Shown: positions 7,701 to 15,510 of the stretch, in pieces
Position numbering within the stretch: the first letter of the stretch is position 1
How the letters are laid out: each line of letters begins with the position of its first letter
Source: Helicobacter sp.
GTDB taxonomy: Bacteria; Campylobacterota; Campylobacteria; Campylobacterales; Helicobacteraceae
Direction: 5' to 3'
DNA: 32,301 nt
NCBI GenBank assembly: GCA_022766795.1
Contig: JALEPE010000078.1
Span: 1 to 32,301, forward strand
Notes under the pieces: generated by a model
Told to the model about the DNA's origin: nothing
Database searches by the model: none
Seen by the model: only the letters and a program-made list of their open reading frames with translations
Made by a program: the position numbers and the translations under genes

Positions 7701-9653
7701 CTATAAACTCGCTTCTTTTTCCTCCAACTCCAAATATTGTGTGATTTTCTCCTCGCAAATTGCCTTTTTGCTTTCAAATTCTAAAGACTTTTCTTGCAAC
7801 TCTTGTGTGCTTAAACCCCCGCTAAATAGCAACTTTTCAAGCTCTTTTATTTCCATTTCTAGGCTTTCAATCTCTTGAGGCAGAATCTCTAAAAGTCGCT
7901 TTTGCTGGTAACTAAGCTTCATTTTCTTTTGCGATTCTTTGGTGTTTTTAGAATCTACCTCTTGGGTCGCATTTTTAGAATCTGATTCTAATTCTTTAGC
8001 AAAAGCTTCATATTCGCGCAACTCACGCTCAATCTCTAAATACTCGCTAAAGCTCGTATGCGATTCCATAATTGTGCCATTCTCTCTAAAAACATAGAGT
8101 CTTTGGGCGATTTTATCCACAAAATATCTATCGTGGCTTACAAAAAGAATCGCCCCCTCAAAGCTTTGCAAATACTCTTCTAAAATATTAATCGTGGGAA
8201 TATCTAAATCATTGGTTGGTTCGTCCAAAATAAGGCAATCATAAGCCTTTGTAAAAAGCAAAGCAAGGGCGACACGATTCTTTTCTCCGCCACTTAATGC
8301 GCCAATTTTTTTATCCAAAAACTCCTTAGGAAACAAAAAATTCTTTAAATAACCAAAAATATGCATACTCTTGCCGCGCACCTCAATATGGTCTCCGCCA
8401 AAAGGACAAAAAGTCTCTAACAAGTCTTTAGAATCCTCTAGCATTTCTCTATGCTGGTCAAAATACCCGATTTTCACATCGCCCCTCTCCACACTTCCAC
8501 TGCTTGGAGCAATGCGTCCTAAAAGTATTTTTAGCAAAGTGGATTTTCCCGCTCCATTGCGCCCGACAATCGCAATTTTATCGCGTTGTAAGATTCTTGT
8601 TGTAAAGTCCTGAATCAAAACCCTATTATCCATTTCCACACAGAGATTTTTCGTCTCAAAAAGCATTTTTTTGCGATTGCTCCCTTCCTCTTGGTTGAAA
8701 TTTTTGCGCTCTCGCTCTAGCTCCAAAGTCATTTTGCGGATAATAGAAGGATTAGTTCTAGCCATTTTACGCATTTCCATAATGCGCTCCTTGCGCCCCT
8801 CGTTGCGCTTTACCCGCGCACGAACCCCACGCGCTAACCACTCCTCCTCTGCCTTTAAATGCTTTAACAAGGTTTCGTGGCTTTTGGCAAGGCTTAGCAG
8901 CAAAGCTTTCTTTTGGCGTAGATAATCACTATATCCGCCCTTGAAACTGCGGATCTTTCCCTCCTCTACCTCCACCACGCGCGTTGCGATTCTGTCAATG
9001 AAATAGCGGTCGTGGCTGATAAAAACCAATGTCCAATTTGCACCCAAAAGCATAGATTCCAAAAACTCTACCATTTGCACATCTAAATGGTTTGTTGGCT
9101 CATCAAGTAGCAAAATATTCGGTTTATGTAGTAGCAAACACGCCAATGCCACGCGTTTTTGCTCCCCACCGCTTAGCAAATTCACAAACTTATCTTGCAG
9201 GGATTCTAACTTAAAAGTCTCTAGCACTTGCTTGACTTTGGAATCCAAATCCCACGCATTGTGATAATCAAGGAATCCCGTAAGTTGTGCATATTCACTC
9301 AAAAGCGTCTTATCCTGCGGGGAATCTTGCAAGAGTTTTGCCACTTCAAAATAGCGATTCCGCGCCTCTGTTTGCTCACTTAGTGCTTCAATGATTGCTT
9401 CTTTGGTGGTTTGGGTGGGCTTGAAGCTTGGTTTTTGGATTAGATGTTTAATTTCTAAATCCCCCTCTACGATTCTACTCCCCTCATCTGCCTCTAAATC
9501 CCCGCTTAGAATCTTAAGTAAAGTGGATTTTCCCGCTCCATTGCGCCCGACAATCGCCACGCGTTCATTTTCCTCAATATGCAAGGAAATATCTTGCAAA
9601 ATCGCCTTATAATCGTATTGTTTAGAAATATTTTGTAATGAAATATTAGCCAT
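7701..9653 (-). CDS. ABC-F family ATPase, Uup-like
   Basis: ABC-F proteins are soluble ribosome-associated ATPases with two nucleotide-binding domains and no membrane part. The 650-aa protein starts MANISLQNISKQYDYKA. NBD1: Walker A GRNGAGKS (36-43), signature LSGGEQKR (160-167), Walker B LLLDEPTNHLD. An Arg/Lys/Glu-rich linker (about 240-330) is the P-site tRNA interaction motif of the family. NBD2: second GRNGAGKS (364-371), LSGGEKNR, LILDEPTNDLD. From about 560 to the end is a Glu/Lys/Gln-rich coiled coil, as in Uup. A longer ORF opens to 9800 but its first 49 residues are antisense-like sequence inside lgt and match no ABC-F protein. The ATG at 9653 overlaps the lgt stop by 8 nt (ATGGCTAA), so translation is coupled. 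It is the last gene of a three-gene operon. The exact ABC-F subgroup is inferred from the C-terminal coiled coil. Confidence 0.93.
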   Translation of the reverse strand: MANISLQNISKQYDYKAILQDISLHIEENERVAIVGRNGAGKSTLLKILSGDLEADEGSRIVEGDLEIKHLIQKPSFKPTQTTKEAIIEALSEQTEARNRYFEVAKLLQDSPQDKTLLSEYAQLTGFLDYHNAWDLDSKVKQVLETFKLESLQDKFVNLLSGGEQKRVALACLLLHKPNILLLDEPTNHLDVQMVEFLESMLLGANWTLVFISHDRYFIDRIATRVVEVEEGKIRSFKGGYSDYLRQKKALLLSLAKSHETLLKHLKAEEEWLARGVRARVKRNEGRKERIMEMRKMARTNPSIIRKMTLELERERKNFNQEEGSNRKKMLFETKNLCVEMDNRVLIQDFTTRILQRDKIAIVGRNGAGKSTLLKILLGRIAPSSGSVERGDVKIGYFDQHREMLEDSKDLLETFCPFGGDHIEVRGKSMHIFGYLKNFLFPKEFLDKKIGALSGGEKNRVALALLFTKAYDCLILDEPTNDLDIPTINILEEYLQSFEGAILFVSHDRYFVDKIAQRLYVFRENGTIMESHTSFSEYLEIERELREYEAFAKELESDSKNATQEVDSKNTKESQKKMKLSYQQKRLLEILPQEIESLEMEIKELEKLLFSGGLSTQELQEKSLEFESKKAICEEKITQYLELEEKEASL

Positions 9654-10473
9654 TGTTTGCCTTATTTTGTGCGCCCTTATACAGCCACAGCACGAAGCAA
9701 AATCCTCCAATGAGCAAGGAGAGTAATTGCCCAAGTGTAAGCCAACCAAAGGCGATAAATCCAAGTTGCGCATCGGGTTCTCTAAAAAACTCTGCAACAA
9801 AGCGCATTAACGCATACAACACGCCATAGAGGATTCCAATCTCTCCGATAAAACGCGCGCGTTTGCGCCAAAAATATAGAATCACAAACACCACGATTCC
9901 TTCTAAAAATGCCTCATAAAGTTGGCTAGGATGGCGCAAGATTCCCTCTACATAGATTCCGATTCCATTGCTTGTTACACGCCCGATTAATTCTTGATTA
10001 AGGAAGTTTCCAATGCGCCCAAACACATAGCCTAGCGGAATACTAAGCCCCGCTAAATCCATAAAAAGCCAAAAATTTGCTTTTTTCACCCTTGCAAACC
10101 ATACAGAAGCAACCAAAAACCCAATCACTGCCCCGTGATAGCTCATTCCGCGAATACCAACAAAATTCCCCTGCCTATCAAAAGGATTAAAAATCTCCCA
10201 AGGGCGGCTTAAATAGTAAAGCGTATAGGGATCATAAAACAAAATATATCCTAAGCGCGCTCCCAAAATCACGCCAATTTCCACCCAAACAAAATAGCTA
10301 TCCAAGAGTGCGCTTGAAATGGGATAATGATCTTTTTTTGCAATCCATTTTGCGACAAATAATGCCACAAGCAGTGCTAAAACATACATAATACCATACC
10401 AATGCACAGGGATTCCAAATATAGAAAACGCAATGGGATTAAAATGGCTATAAATAGAGTTCCATACTATCAT
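9646..10473 (-). CDS. lgt: Phosphatidylglycerol-prolipoprotein diacylglyceryl transferase
   Basis: Lgt moves diacylglycerol from phosphatidylglycerol to the lipobox cysteine of prolipoproteins, the first step of lipoprotein maturation in the inner membrane. The 275-aa protein has about seven membrane segments. Key residues of E. coli Lgt are present: Y26 (HWYGIMY), H113 in SYHGAVIG (E. coli H103), and R153, N156 and E161 in GRIGNFLNQELIGR (E. coli R143, N146, E151, same spacing). The HPSQLYEA motif follows. Its ATG lies 26 bp inside the preceding small gene and its stop overlaps the ABC-F start by 8 nt, which marks a tightly coupled operon. Confidence 0.97.
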   Translation of the reverse strand: MIVWNSIYSHFNPIAFSIFGIPVHWYGIMYVLALLVALFVAKWIAKKDHYPISSALLDSYFVWVEIGVILGARLGYILFYDPYTLYYLSRPWEIFNPFDRQGNFVGIRGMSYHGAVIGFLVASVWFARVKKANFWLFMDLAGLSIPLGYVFGRIGNFLNQELIGRVTSNGIGIYVEGILRHPSQLYEAFLEGIVVFVILYFWRKRARFIGEIGILYGVLYALMRFVAEFFREPDAQLGFIAFGWLTLGQLLSLLIGGFCFVLWLYKGAQNKANNG

Positions 10474-10774
10474 TTTTAATCTCCAAAAATGTATGCATTC
10501 CTAAGCGCAAGAGGTTATTATATAAAAGTGGGCTAATGATATAAAGGTGAATTTTGAATCCGTCTTTACGCGCAAGCTTAAGCCAATACCCTAAAATATA
10601 AGGATTAATATCTCTTGCTTGAGGAATGTCAAAATGCACAACAATACCTTCTGAGTTTTTGGCTTTTCTAAATTTTTCTAGTAAAAGCTTTAAATCTTGA
10701 TAATCGCTAATTTCTTTCATTTTTCCGTGTAAAATAAAGGAATTTTCACTTAACTTTTCAATCCGCAAACGCAC
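10448..10774 (-). CDS. Conserved small protein, possible STAS-like fold, first gene of the lgt operon
   Basis: I do not recognise a named family. The protein (106-108 aa) is soluble, with alternating strand/helix pattern: ILHGKMKEISDYQDLKLLL, then EGIVVHFDIPQARDINPYILGYWLK, then KIHLYIISPLLYNNLLRLG. A buried beta strand ending in a conserved Asp, followed by a helix, and a later 'xxxLLRLGM' segment resemble STAS (anti-sigma-factor antagonist) domains; this is a fold guess only. Two starts are possible. GTG at 10774 has AAGG only 1 nt upstream, which is too close. TTG at 10768 (third codon) has the same AAGG at 6 nt and is preferred. The 3' end overlaps lgt by 26 bp. Confidence 0.7.
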   Translation of the reverse strand: MRLRIEKLSENSFILHGKMKEISDYQDLKLLLEKFRKAKNSEGIVVHFDIPQARDINPYILGYWLKLARKDGFKIHLYIISPLLYNNLLRLGMHTFLEIKNDSMELYL

Positions 10775-10794
10775 ACCTTAAAATAAATGCGCAA

Positions 10795-10800
10795 ATTGTA
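10795..10800 (-). promoter_or_regulatory. Extended -10 element for the lgt operon
   Basis: Minus-strand TGT-TACAAT, 20-30 bp upstream of the small STAS-like gene, in the divergent gap shared with hom. Confidence 0.45.
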
Positions 10801-10846
10801 ACAAAAATTTGCTTTGAAATTTAAATTGCTCTTTGCCTTAAAATGC

Positions 10847-10852
10847 TATAAT
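10847..10852 (+). promoter_or_regulatory. Extended -10 promoter element for hom
   Basis: TGC-TATAAT (10844-10852), 27 bp upstream of the hom ATG; AAGGG follows at the ribosome-binding position. Confidence 0.6.
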
Positions 10853-10879
10853 TTAAACTTAAGTTTATAAAGGGCAATA

Positions 10880-12148
10880 ATGAAAGAACTGACTTTAGGA
10901 ATTATAGGGCTAGGCACGGTTGGGAGTAGCGTTGTAAAAATTTTAAAAGAAAATCAAAATTTAATCGCAGCGCGTGCGGGATGTGGAATCCGCATCAAAA
11001 AAGGTGTCGTTAAGGATTTATCAAAAAGTCGTGAAGTTTTTGACTTTCCTATTACCAATGATGTGAGTGAAATTTTAGAGGATCCTAGCATTGATATTGT
11101 TGTAGAATTAACCGGTGGTATCGATGCGCCTTTTGCTGTGGCAAAACAGGCTTTGAGAAACTCCAAAGCCTTAGTAACCGCAAACAAAGCAATGCTTGCC
11201 TATCATCGTTATGAGCTGCAGCAAATTGCAGGAGATTTGCCAATTGGATTTGAAGCAAGCGTGGCAGGCGGGATTCCAATTATCAAAGCATTGCGTGATG
11301 GTTTAGGCGCAAATCATATTTTAAACATTCGTGGAATCATTAATGGCACTTGTAATTTTATTTTAACAAAAATGAAAGAGCAAAATGTTGAGTTCCAAGA
11401 GGTTTTGCAAGAAGCACAGAATCTAGGCTATGCAGAGGCTGACCCAACTTTTGATGTAGGCGGATTTGACGCCGCACATAAGTTGTTAATTCTAGCAAGT
11501 ATTGCGTATGGCATTGACGCGCGTCCAGAAGATGTTTTAATTGAGGGCATTACGCAAATTACGCAAGAAGACATTGCCTTTGCAAAAGAGTTTGGCTATC
11601 ATTTAAAATTGCTTGGAATCGCAAAAAAAGATGGAGAGTTTATTGAATTGCGCGTGCATCCAACATTTTTACCAAGTTCTGCAATGCTAGGAAAAGTTGA
11701 TGGCGTGATGAATGCAATTAGTGTGGTGGGTGATTATGTGGGCGAGACATTGTATTATGGTGCAGGAGCGGGTGGAGATGCGACTGCTAGTGCGGTGATT
11801 TCAGATATTATTGAAATTGCACGCACCAAAAGTTCCCCAATGCTTGGCTTTAAAACGACAAACCATACATTGAAGCTAAAGCCTATTAATGCCATTGCAA
11901 GCGCATATTATTTGCGGATTTTAGTGCTTGATAAACCCGGAGTTTTAGCTAAAATTGCAACAATTTTTGGTGAAGTTGGAATCTCTATTGATACTTTCTT
12001 ACAACGCAAAGCGCAAGATAAACACCACGCGACTTTATTGCTTTCTACACATACTTGCACGGAAGCAGATATTCAATGCGCTATTACACGCATTAGTGCG
12101 CTTGATGTGGTAAAAGCAACACCAGCAATGATTCGTATTGAAAAATAA
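10880..12148 (+). CDS. hom: Homoserine dehydrogenase with C-terminal ACT domain
   Basis: Hom reduces aspartate semialdehyde to homoserine for threonine and methionine synthesis. The 422-aa length matches monofunctional enzymes. Residues 5-15 (LGIIGLGTVGSSV) are the Rossmann nucleotide loop. VVELTGGIDA and VTANKAMLA are cofactor-site motifs; EASVAGGIPIIKALRDGL and IRGIINGTCNFILTKM are the catalytic-domain signatures; YAEADPTFDVGGFDAAHKL follows. The C-terminus (about 345-420, beginning LRILVLDKPGVLAKIATIFGE) is an ACT domain, likely for feedback control by threonine. AAGGG and an extended -10 give a clear start. The stop overlaps the YraN gene by 11 bp. From memory, the hom-yraN pair is conserved in H. 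pylori and C. jejuni, where trxA follows; here trxA is absent and a convergent gene follows. Confidence 0.97.
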   Translation: MKELTLGIIGLGTVGSSVVKILKENQNLIAARAGCGIRIKKGVVKDLSKSREVFDFPITNDVSEILEDPSIDIVVELTGGIDAPFAVAKQALRNSKALVTANKAMLAYHRYELQQIAGDLPIGFEASVAGGIPIIKALRDGLGANHILNIRGIINGTCNFILTKMKEQNVEFQEVLQEAQNLGYAEADPTFDVGGFDAAHKLLILASIAYGIDARPEDVLIEGITQITQEDIAFAKEFGYHLKLLGIAKKDGEFIELRVHPTFLPSSAMLGKVDGVMNAISVVGDYVGETLYYGAGAGGDATASAVISDIIEIARTKSSPMLGFKTTNHTLKLKPINAIASAYYLRILVLDKPGVLAKIATIFGEVGISIDTFLQRKAQDKHHATLLLSTHTCTEADIQCAITRISALDVVKATPAMIRIEK

Positions 12149-12497
12149 AAATACCACACAAAAAGGCAGGGAAGCGGAGGATTTTGCCTGCGCCTTTTTA
12201 GAAAACAACGGCTACAAGATTATAGAGCGTAATTTTAACACGCGCTTTGGTGAAATTGATATTATCGCACAAAAAGATAAAACCTTGCATTTTGTAGAAG
12301 TGAAGAGTGGCACGGGATTTGAACCCGTCTATAATCTTAGCAAAGATAAGCTAGCTAAACTCACAAAAACGCTCAATATTTATTTAAGTCAAAACCGCAT
12401 ATATTTAGCCTATTGCTTAAGCGCAGTTATTTTAAGCAAGGATAGCAAAGAAGGTGTATTTAGCGTTAATTGGATAGAAAATATTACGGCATTTTAG
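12138..12497 (+). CDS. YraN family (UPF0102) nuclease-fold protein
   Basis: The family is small, widespread and of uncertain function, with a restriction-endonuclease-like fold. The 119-aa sequence contains QKGREAEDFACAFLENNGY, then NFNTRFGEIDIIAQKDKTLHFVEVKSG, which is the E-D-ExK arrangement of the PD-(D/E)xK core (E in GEIDII, E and K in VEVKS). The start is TTG at 12138 inside the end of hom, with no strong ribosome-binding site, which suggests coupling to hom. It ends 5 bp before the stop of the convergent RCK-domain gene. Whether it is an active nuclease is unknown. Confidence 0.88.
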   Translation: MKNKNTTQKGREAEDFACAFLENNGYKIIERNFNTRFGEIDIIAQKDKTLHFVEVKSGTGFEPVYNLSKDKLAKLTKTLNIYLSQNRIYLAYCLSAVILSKDSKEGVFSVNWIENITAF

Positions 12498-12502
12498 AAG
12501 GG

Positions 12503-13909
12503 CTATACCGAAATTGGCACAAATAATTGTGGAATCTTGACTAAATACGCGCTTAGATTCTCTACGTTGCGCATAGAAAATAACGGGTGCCGTTTGATTC
12601 CGACTTTATGCAACGGCATAATTTGTAGCATTTGCTTTTGTGTGTTTAGCCACAAAATTGGATTTTGCACATTGGAATTGTAGATTTCTAGCTTTTTATT
12701 AAAGACTTTTGCGATATGTTTATAATAGTCTAGGGCTGTTTCGTGGTTTTCTTCGTTTGGGTCAAAGTCATATAAAAAGATTTTTAAACCTAGTTGTGTA
12801 GAAAAGTCAAACACCACAGAGGAAATTTTCTCTGCCTCTTCTGTTGATTTTGGCACAACGACTACGCTGTGTGTTAGCGTTTCTAGTGTTTGTGCGCCAA
12901 ATTTTAAAAGTGGAATCCCAAGATTTAGCACATAGTTGCGATAACGCATAAATAATAGATGATCAAGCAGGATTAATCCAATATTTTTTTGTTTCTTATC
13001 CTTCTCAATAACATCTTTTAGTGATGTTTTGTGATATTCAATCTCCCAAGAAACATTCTCACCATTTAGCAAAGGGTGATTAGAAATTGTATGGATTGTT
13101 TGCGTGTTTTTAGGGTTTAGAAAGCAAAAATGCAATCGTTTGTTTTTAAAATGGTTAAAGAGCCATAAACTTTGATGGATATATGCTTCAAAATCATCTC
13201 TGCAAGCTAAGTCAAAATACAACACTACATCGCGTCCAAAGGGAGTTGGAAACTGCCCAGACTCTTCTTGAATGCGGTGATAAATATCCCATAATGTATC
13301 AGGTTCTCCGACAAGCAAAAGTGCGTCATTGGGTAGAATCGTGGTAGAATATTTCGGCAAAATTAAGCCATTGTTACGATAAATCGCGACAATTTTCCAC
13401 TTCTTTTGTTTAATCACGCCCACGCTACGATACGCATAAGGACTGCCAAAGGGCACGCTAACTTGCATAATCTCGCCTTGTCCTAAGCCGATATATTTTG
13501 CTGTTTTTGGCACATTGGGGAATTTCTCAAACAAGCGTGTGCTTAGTAAATATGCTTCGTTTAGCATTGTTAGTTGCTTATCACTTGTTGCAAGCGGAAT
13601 CTCGCCTAGCATTGTAATTTGAAGCATTTTATTGTATGCGCGTAAAGTATGATAAATCTCCTCTCTTTCCGCTGCATTATCTAAAATCACATAGCAATCC
13701 GTGATTTGTGGCGAGAGAATCTCACGCAATTTTCCACTTGCGCTTGGGTCAAAGTTATAGCAGACGCTATCTTGTGGGAGATTTTGTGGTAGAAGCTCGG
13801 GATTTATAGAGACAAAAATATACGCATTTTTATCTAAATGCTTCATTGTTAATGTTGTTAGAAATTCTTTTGCTACAATTCCATCTAAAATTAAAAGCAC
13901 TTTTCGCAT
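12503..13909 (-). CDS. RCK/TrkA-C domain protein (COG3400-like)
   Basis: The 468-aa protein starts MRKVLLILDGIVAKEFLTTL, a strand-loop-helix start like a Rossmann TrkA-N domain but without the usual GxGxxG loop. Residues about 140-225 (GEIMQVSVPFGSPYAYRSVG through LLLVGEPDTLWDIYHRI) form a TrkA-C (RCK-C) domain. The rest alternates strands and helices, with VVVVPKSTEEAEKISSVVFDF recalling a universal-stress-like or second nucleotide-binding fold. A role in potassium or ligand-gated transport control is the family suggestion, not shown here; no channel or Trk gene is nearby. An ORF extends to 14113, but those 68 extra residues lie antisense to tgt. ATG at 13909 has AGGGGAAG upstream and is the start. 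It is divergent from tgt with a 46-bp gap. Confidence 0.8.
   Translation of the reverse strand: MRKVLLILDGIVAKEFLTTLTMKHLDKNAYIFVSINPELLPQNLPQDSVCYNFDPSASGKLREILSPQITDCYVILDNAAEREEIYHTLRAYNKMLQITMLGEIPLATSDKQLTMLNEAYLLSTRLFEKFPNVPKTAKYIGLGQGEIMQVSVPFGSPYAYRSVGVIKQKKWKIVAIYRNNGLILPKYSTTILPNDALLLVGEPDTLWDIYHRIQEESGQFPTPFGRDVVLYFDLACRDDFEAYIHQSLWLFNHFKNKRLHFCFLNPKNTQTIHTISNHPLLNGENVSWEIEYHKTSLKDVIEKDKKQKNIGLILLDHLLFMRYRNYVLNLGIPLLKFGAQTLETLTHSVVVVPKSTEEAEKISSVVFDFSTQLGLKIFLYDFDPNEENHETALDYYKHIAKVFNKKLEIYNSNVQNPILWLNTQKQMLQIMPLHKVGIKRHPLFSMRNVENLSAYLVKIPQLFVPISV
13874..13879 (+). promoter_or_regulatory. Extended -10 candidate for tgt
   Basis: TGC-TACAAT (13871-13879), 76 bp upstream of the tgt ATG and inside the 5' end of the divergent RCK-domain gene. 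If used, the two genes overlap in transcription. Confidence 0.4.
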
Positions 13910-13955
13910 AACTTCCCCTAATGTTTCGCGGAAATGTAGCAAAAAAAGGTTGAAA

Positions 13956-15089
13956 ATGGAATTTAATCTACAAAAAACCGATGGCAATGCACGCGCGGGG
14001 ATTCTAAAACTTGCACACGGAGAAGTGCAAACACCAATCTTTATGCCGGTGGGAACACAAGCAAGTGTGAAAGCACTAGATTTTAGCGACCTTTTGCGCT
14101 TAAATGCGCCCATTATTCTTGCAAATACTTATCATTTGTATTTACGCCCAAGCGATGAGGTAATTGCCGCGCTTGGAGGGTTGCACTCCTTTAGCAAATT
14201 CCCACGCAATTTTCTAACCGATAGTGGCGGATTCCAAGCTTTCAGCCTCAATTCCAATGTGAAATATCACGCAGATGGAATCGTGTTTAAAAGCCATATT
14301 GACGGCTCTAAACACTTTTTCTCTCCTCAAAAGGTTTTGGATATTCAATACAATCTAAACAGCGATATTATGATGATTTTAGACGATTTGGTGGGCTTAC
14401 CTGCAAGCAAAGAGAGGATTTTAGAATCCATTAACCGCACGACAAAATGGGCGCAAGAGGCGATTACTTATCACAATTTCAAAAAACAAAATGCGTTAGA
14501 AAACGGAATCGCACTCACAAACAATATTTTTGCAATCGTGCAGGGTGGCACGGACAAGGAGTTTAGAGAAGCAAGTGCGAGAGATTTAACAAGTATTGGG
14601 GAGTTTGACGGATATGCCATTGGTGGCTTAGCAGTGGGCGAACCCAATGCGGAAATGTATGCGACGCTAGATTTTACAACACCGCTTTTGCCACACGATA
14701 AACCGCGCTACTTAATGGGAGTTGGCACACCGCAAGACATTATAGAGGCGATTGCGCGGGGGGTAGATATGTTTGATTGCGTAATGCCGACAAGGAATGC
14801 GCGGAATGGCACGATTTTCACGCATTTTGGCAAACTTGCCATTAAATCCCCGCGCTTCAAGCTTGACACACAGCCTCTAGATTCTAAATGCCACTGCTAC
14901 ACTTGCCAAAACCACTCTCGCGCCTATTTGCACCACCTATTCCGTGCAGGAGAAATCAGTTATTTTCGCCTTGCAAGTATCCATAATCTTGCGTTTTATT
15001 TGGATTTAGTGCGTGATGCTAGAGAGGCAATTTTAAAAGGGGAATTTGCGAAGTTTTACAAGGATTCTTTGGAGTCTATGTCTGCATAA
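13956..15089 (+). CDS. tgt: Queuine/preQ1 tRNA-guanine transglycosylase
   Basis: Tgt exchanges guanine 34 of GUN-anticodon tRNAs for preQ1 on the way to queuosine. The 377-aa protein has the (beta/alpha)8 signature motifs TPIFMPVGTQASVKAL, LTDSGGFQAFSL (catalytic Asp region), MILDDLVGLP, AIVQGGTDKEFR, GYAIGGLAVGE, and FDCVMPTRNARNGTIFT, which holds the nucleophilic Asp. The zinc site is CHCYTCQ with a downstream His in a Cys-x-Cys-x2-Cys arrangement. Two starts are close: TTG at 13950 and ATG at 13956; AAAGG lies 6 nt before the ATG, which is chosen. It ends in a gene-free stretch that faces the SQR operon. Confidence 0.97.
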   Translation: MEFNLQKTDGNARAGILKLAHGEVQTPIFMPVGTQASVKALDFSDLLRLNAPIILANTYHLYLRPSDEVIAALGGLHSFSKFPRNFLTDSGGFQAFSLNSNVKYHADGIVFKSHIDGSKHFFSPQKVLDIQYNLNSDIMMILDDLVGLPASKERILESINRTTKWAQEAITYHNFKKQNALENGIALTNNIFAIVQGGTDKEFREASARDLTSIGEFDGYAIGGLAVGEPNAEMYATLDFTTPLLPHDKPRYLMGVGTPQDIIEAIARGVDMFDCVMPTRNARNGTIFTHFGKLAIKSPRFKLDTQPLDSKCHCYTCQNHSRAYLHHLFRAGEISYFRLASIHNLAFYLDLVRDAREAILKGEFAKFYKDSLESMSA

Positions 15090-15338
15090 TCCTTTGTGAT
15101 TCCTGCCTCAATACAAGAAACGCTTACCCTTGCGGCATTGCGAGATTCTGCAAGGAATCGTGGTGTGCATTTGCGTAAGTAAATTCACTGCTTTGAGCTG
15201 CAAATCTATCACTTTGGATTGCTTTTAAGTTTCTTGCTTCTTTTTGTTTTGGTGAAGTTAAGGTGTGTTCAAATTGTTGTCAAATATGTGCCGCGATTCC
15301 ATAGGAGGAATCGCATAATAGTGAAAAATAGATTGCTT
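15090..15338. other. Gene-free stretch between tgt and the small membrane protein gene
   Basis: 249 bp between convergent genes. It contains one copy of the dispersed repeat (15132-15170) and a perfect 8-bp hairpin, GCGATTCC (15293-15300) with GGAATCGC (15307-15314), which may end transcription from either side although no T tract follows. No ORF worth calling. Confidence 0.5.
15132..15170 (+). repeat. Dispersed repeat copy, partial
   Basis: Contains CATTGCGAGATTCTGC and GGAATCGTGG, both also found at 23669-23700. This copy lacks the GCAATCTATAA end. Confidence 0.6.
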
Positions 15339-15503
15339 CTAGTTTTTCTTTAAAATTTTATAGAGTGGGCAGTAGCCATATACCGCACTTAATAATGGCA
15401 ATAGTGCAATCACCCACCACCAACTTTGGCATACAAAGCCAAATACGAAATACAACGCCATTGCGATGATTAGCCGAATTGTTTTATCTAAATTACTCAT
15501 CAT
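15339..15503 (-). CDS. Small YgaP-like (DUF2892) inner-membrane protein
   Basis: A 53-54 aa protein too short for most ORF calls. It reads MSNLDKTIRLIIAMALYFVF, then a second hydrophobic segment WWWVIALLPLLSAVYGYCPLY, and a basic end KILKKN. The pattern of a short basic/acidic N-terminus, two membrane helices and the GxCPLY motif is that of the DUF2892/YgaP transmembrane family, often found beside rhodanese, SQR or other sulfur genes. Two adjacent ATGs (15503 and 15500) are possible; AAGGAG sits just upstream, overlapping the SQR stop (TAA then AGGAGAA then ATG). It is cotranscribed with the SQR-like gene. Function is unknown; a role with sulfane sulfur is suggested by the neighbour. Confidence 0.85.
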   Translation of the reverse strand: MMSNLDKTIRLIIAMALYFVFGFVCQSWWWVIALLPLLSAVYGYCPLYKILKKN

Positions 15504-15510
15504 TTCTCCT

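Noticed and set aside
9654..9800. N-terminal extension of 49 codons on the ABC-F ATPase
   Set aside because: It lies inside lgt, matches no ABC-F protein, and the ATG at 9653 coupled to the lgt stop starts exactly at the family's normal N-terminus.
13910..14113. N-terminal extension of 68 codons on the RCK-domain protein
   Set aside because: It is antisense to the tgt coding region; ATG 13909 has a good ribosome-binding site.
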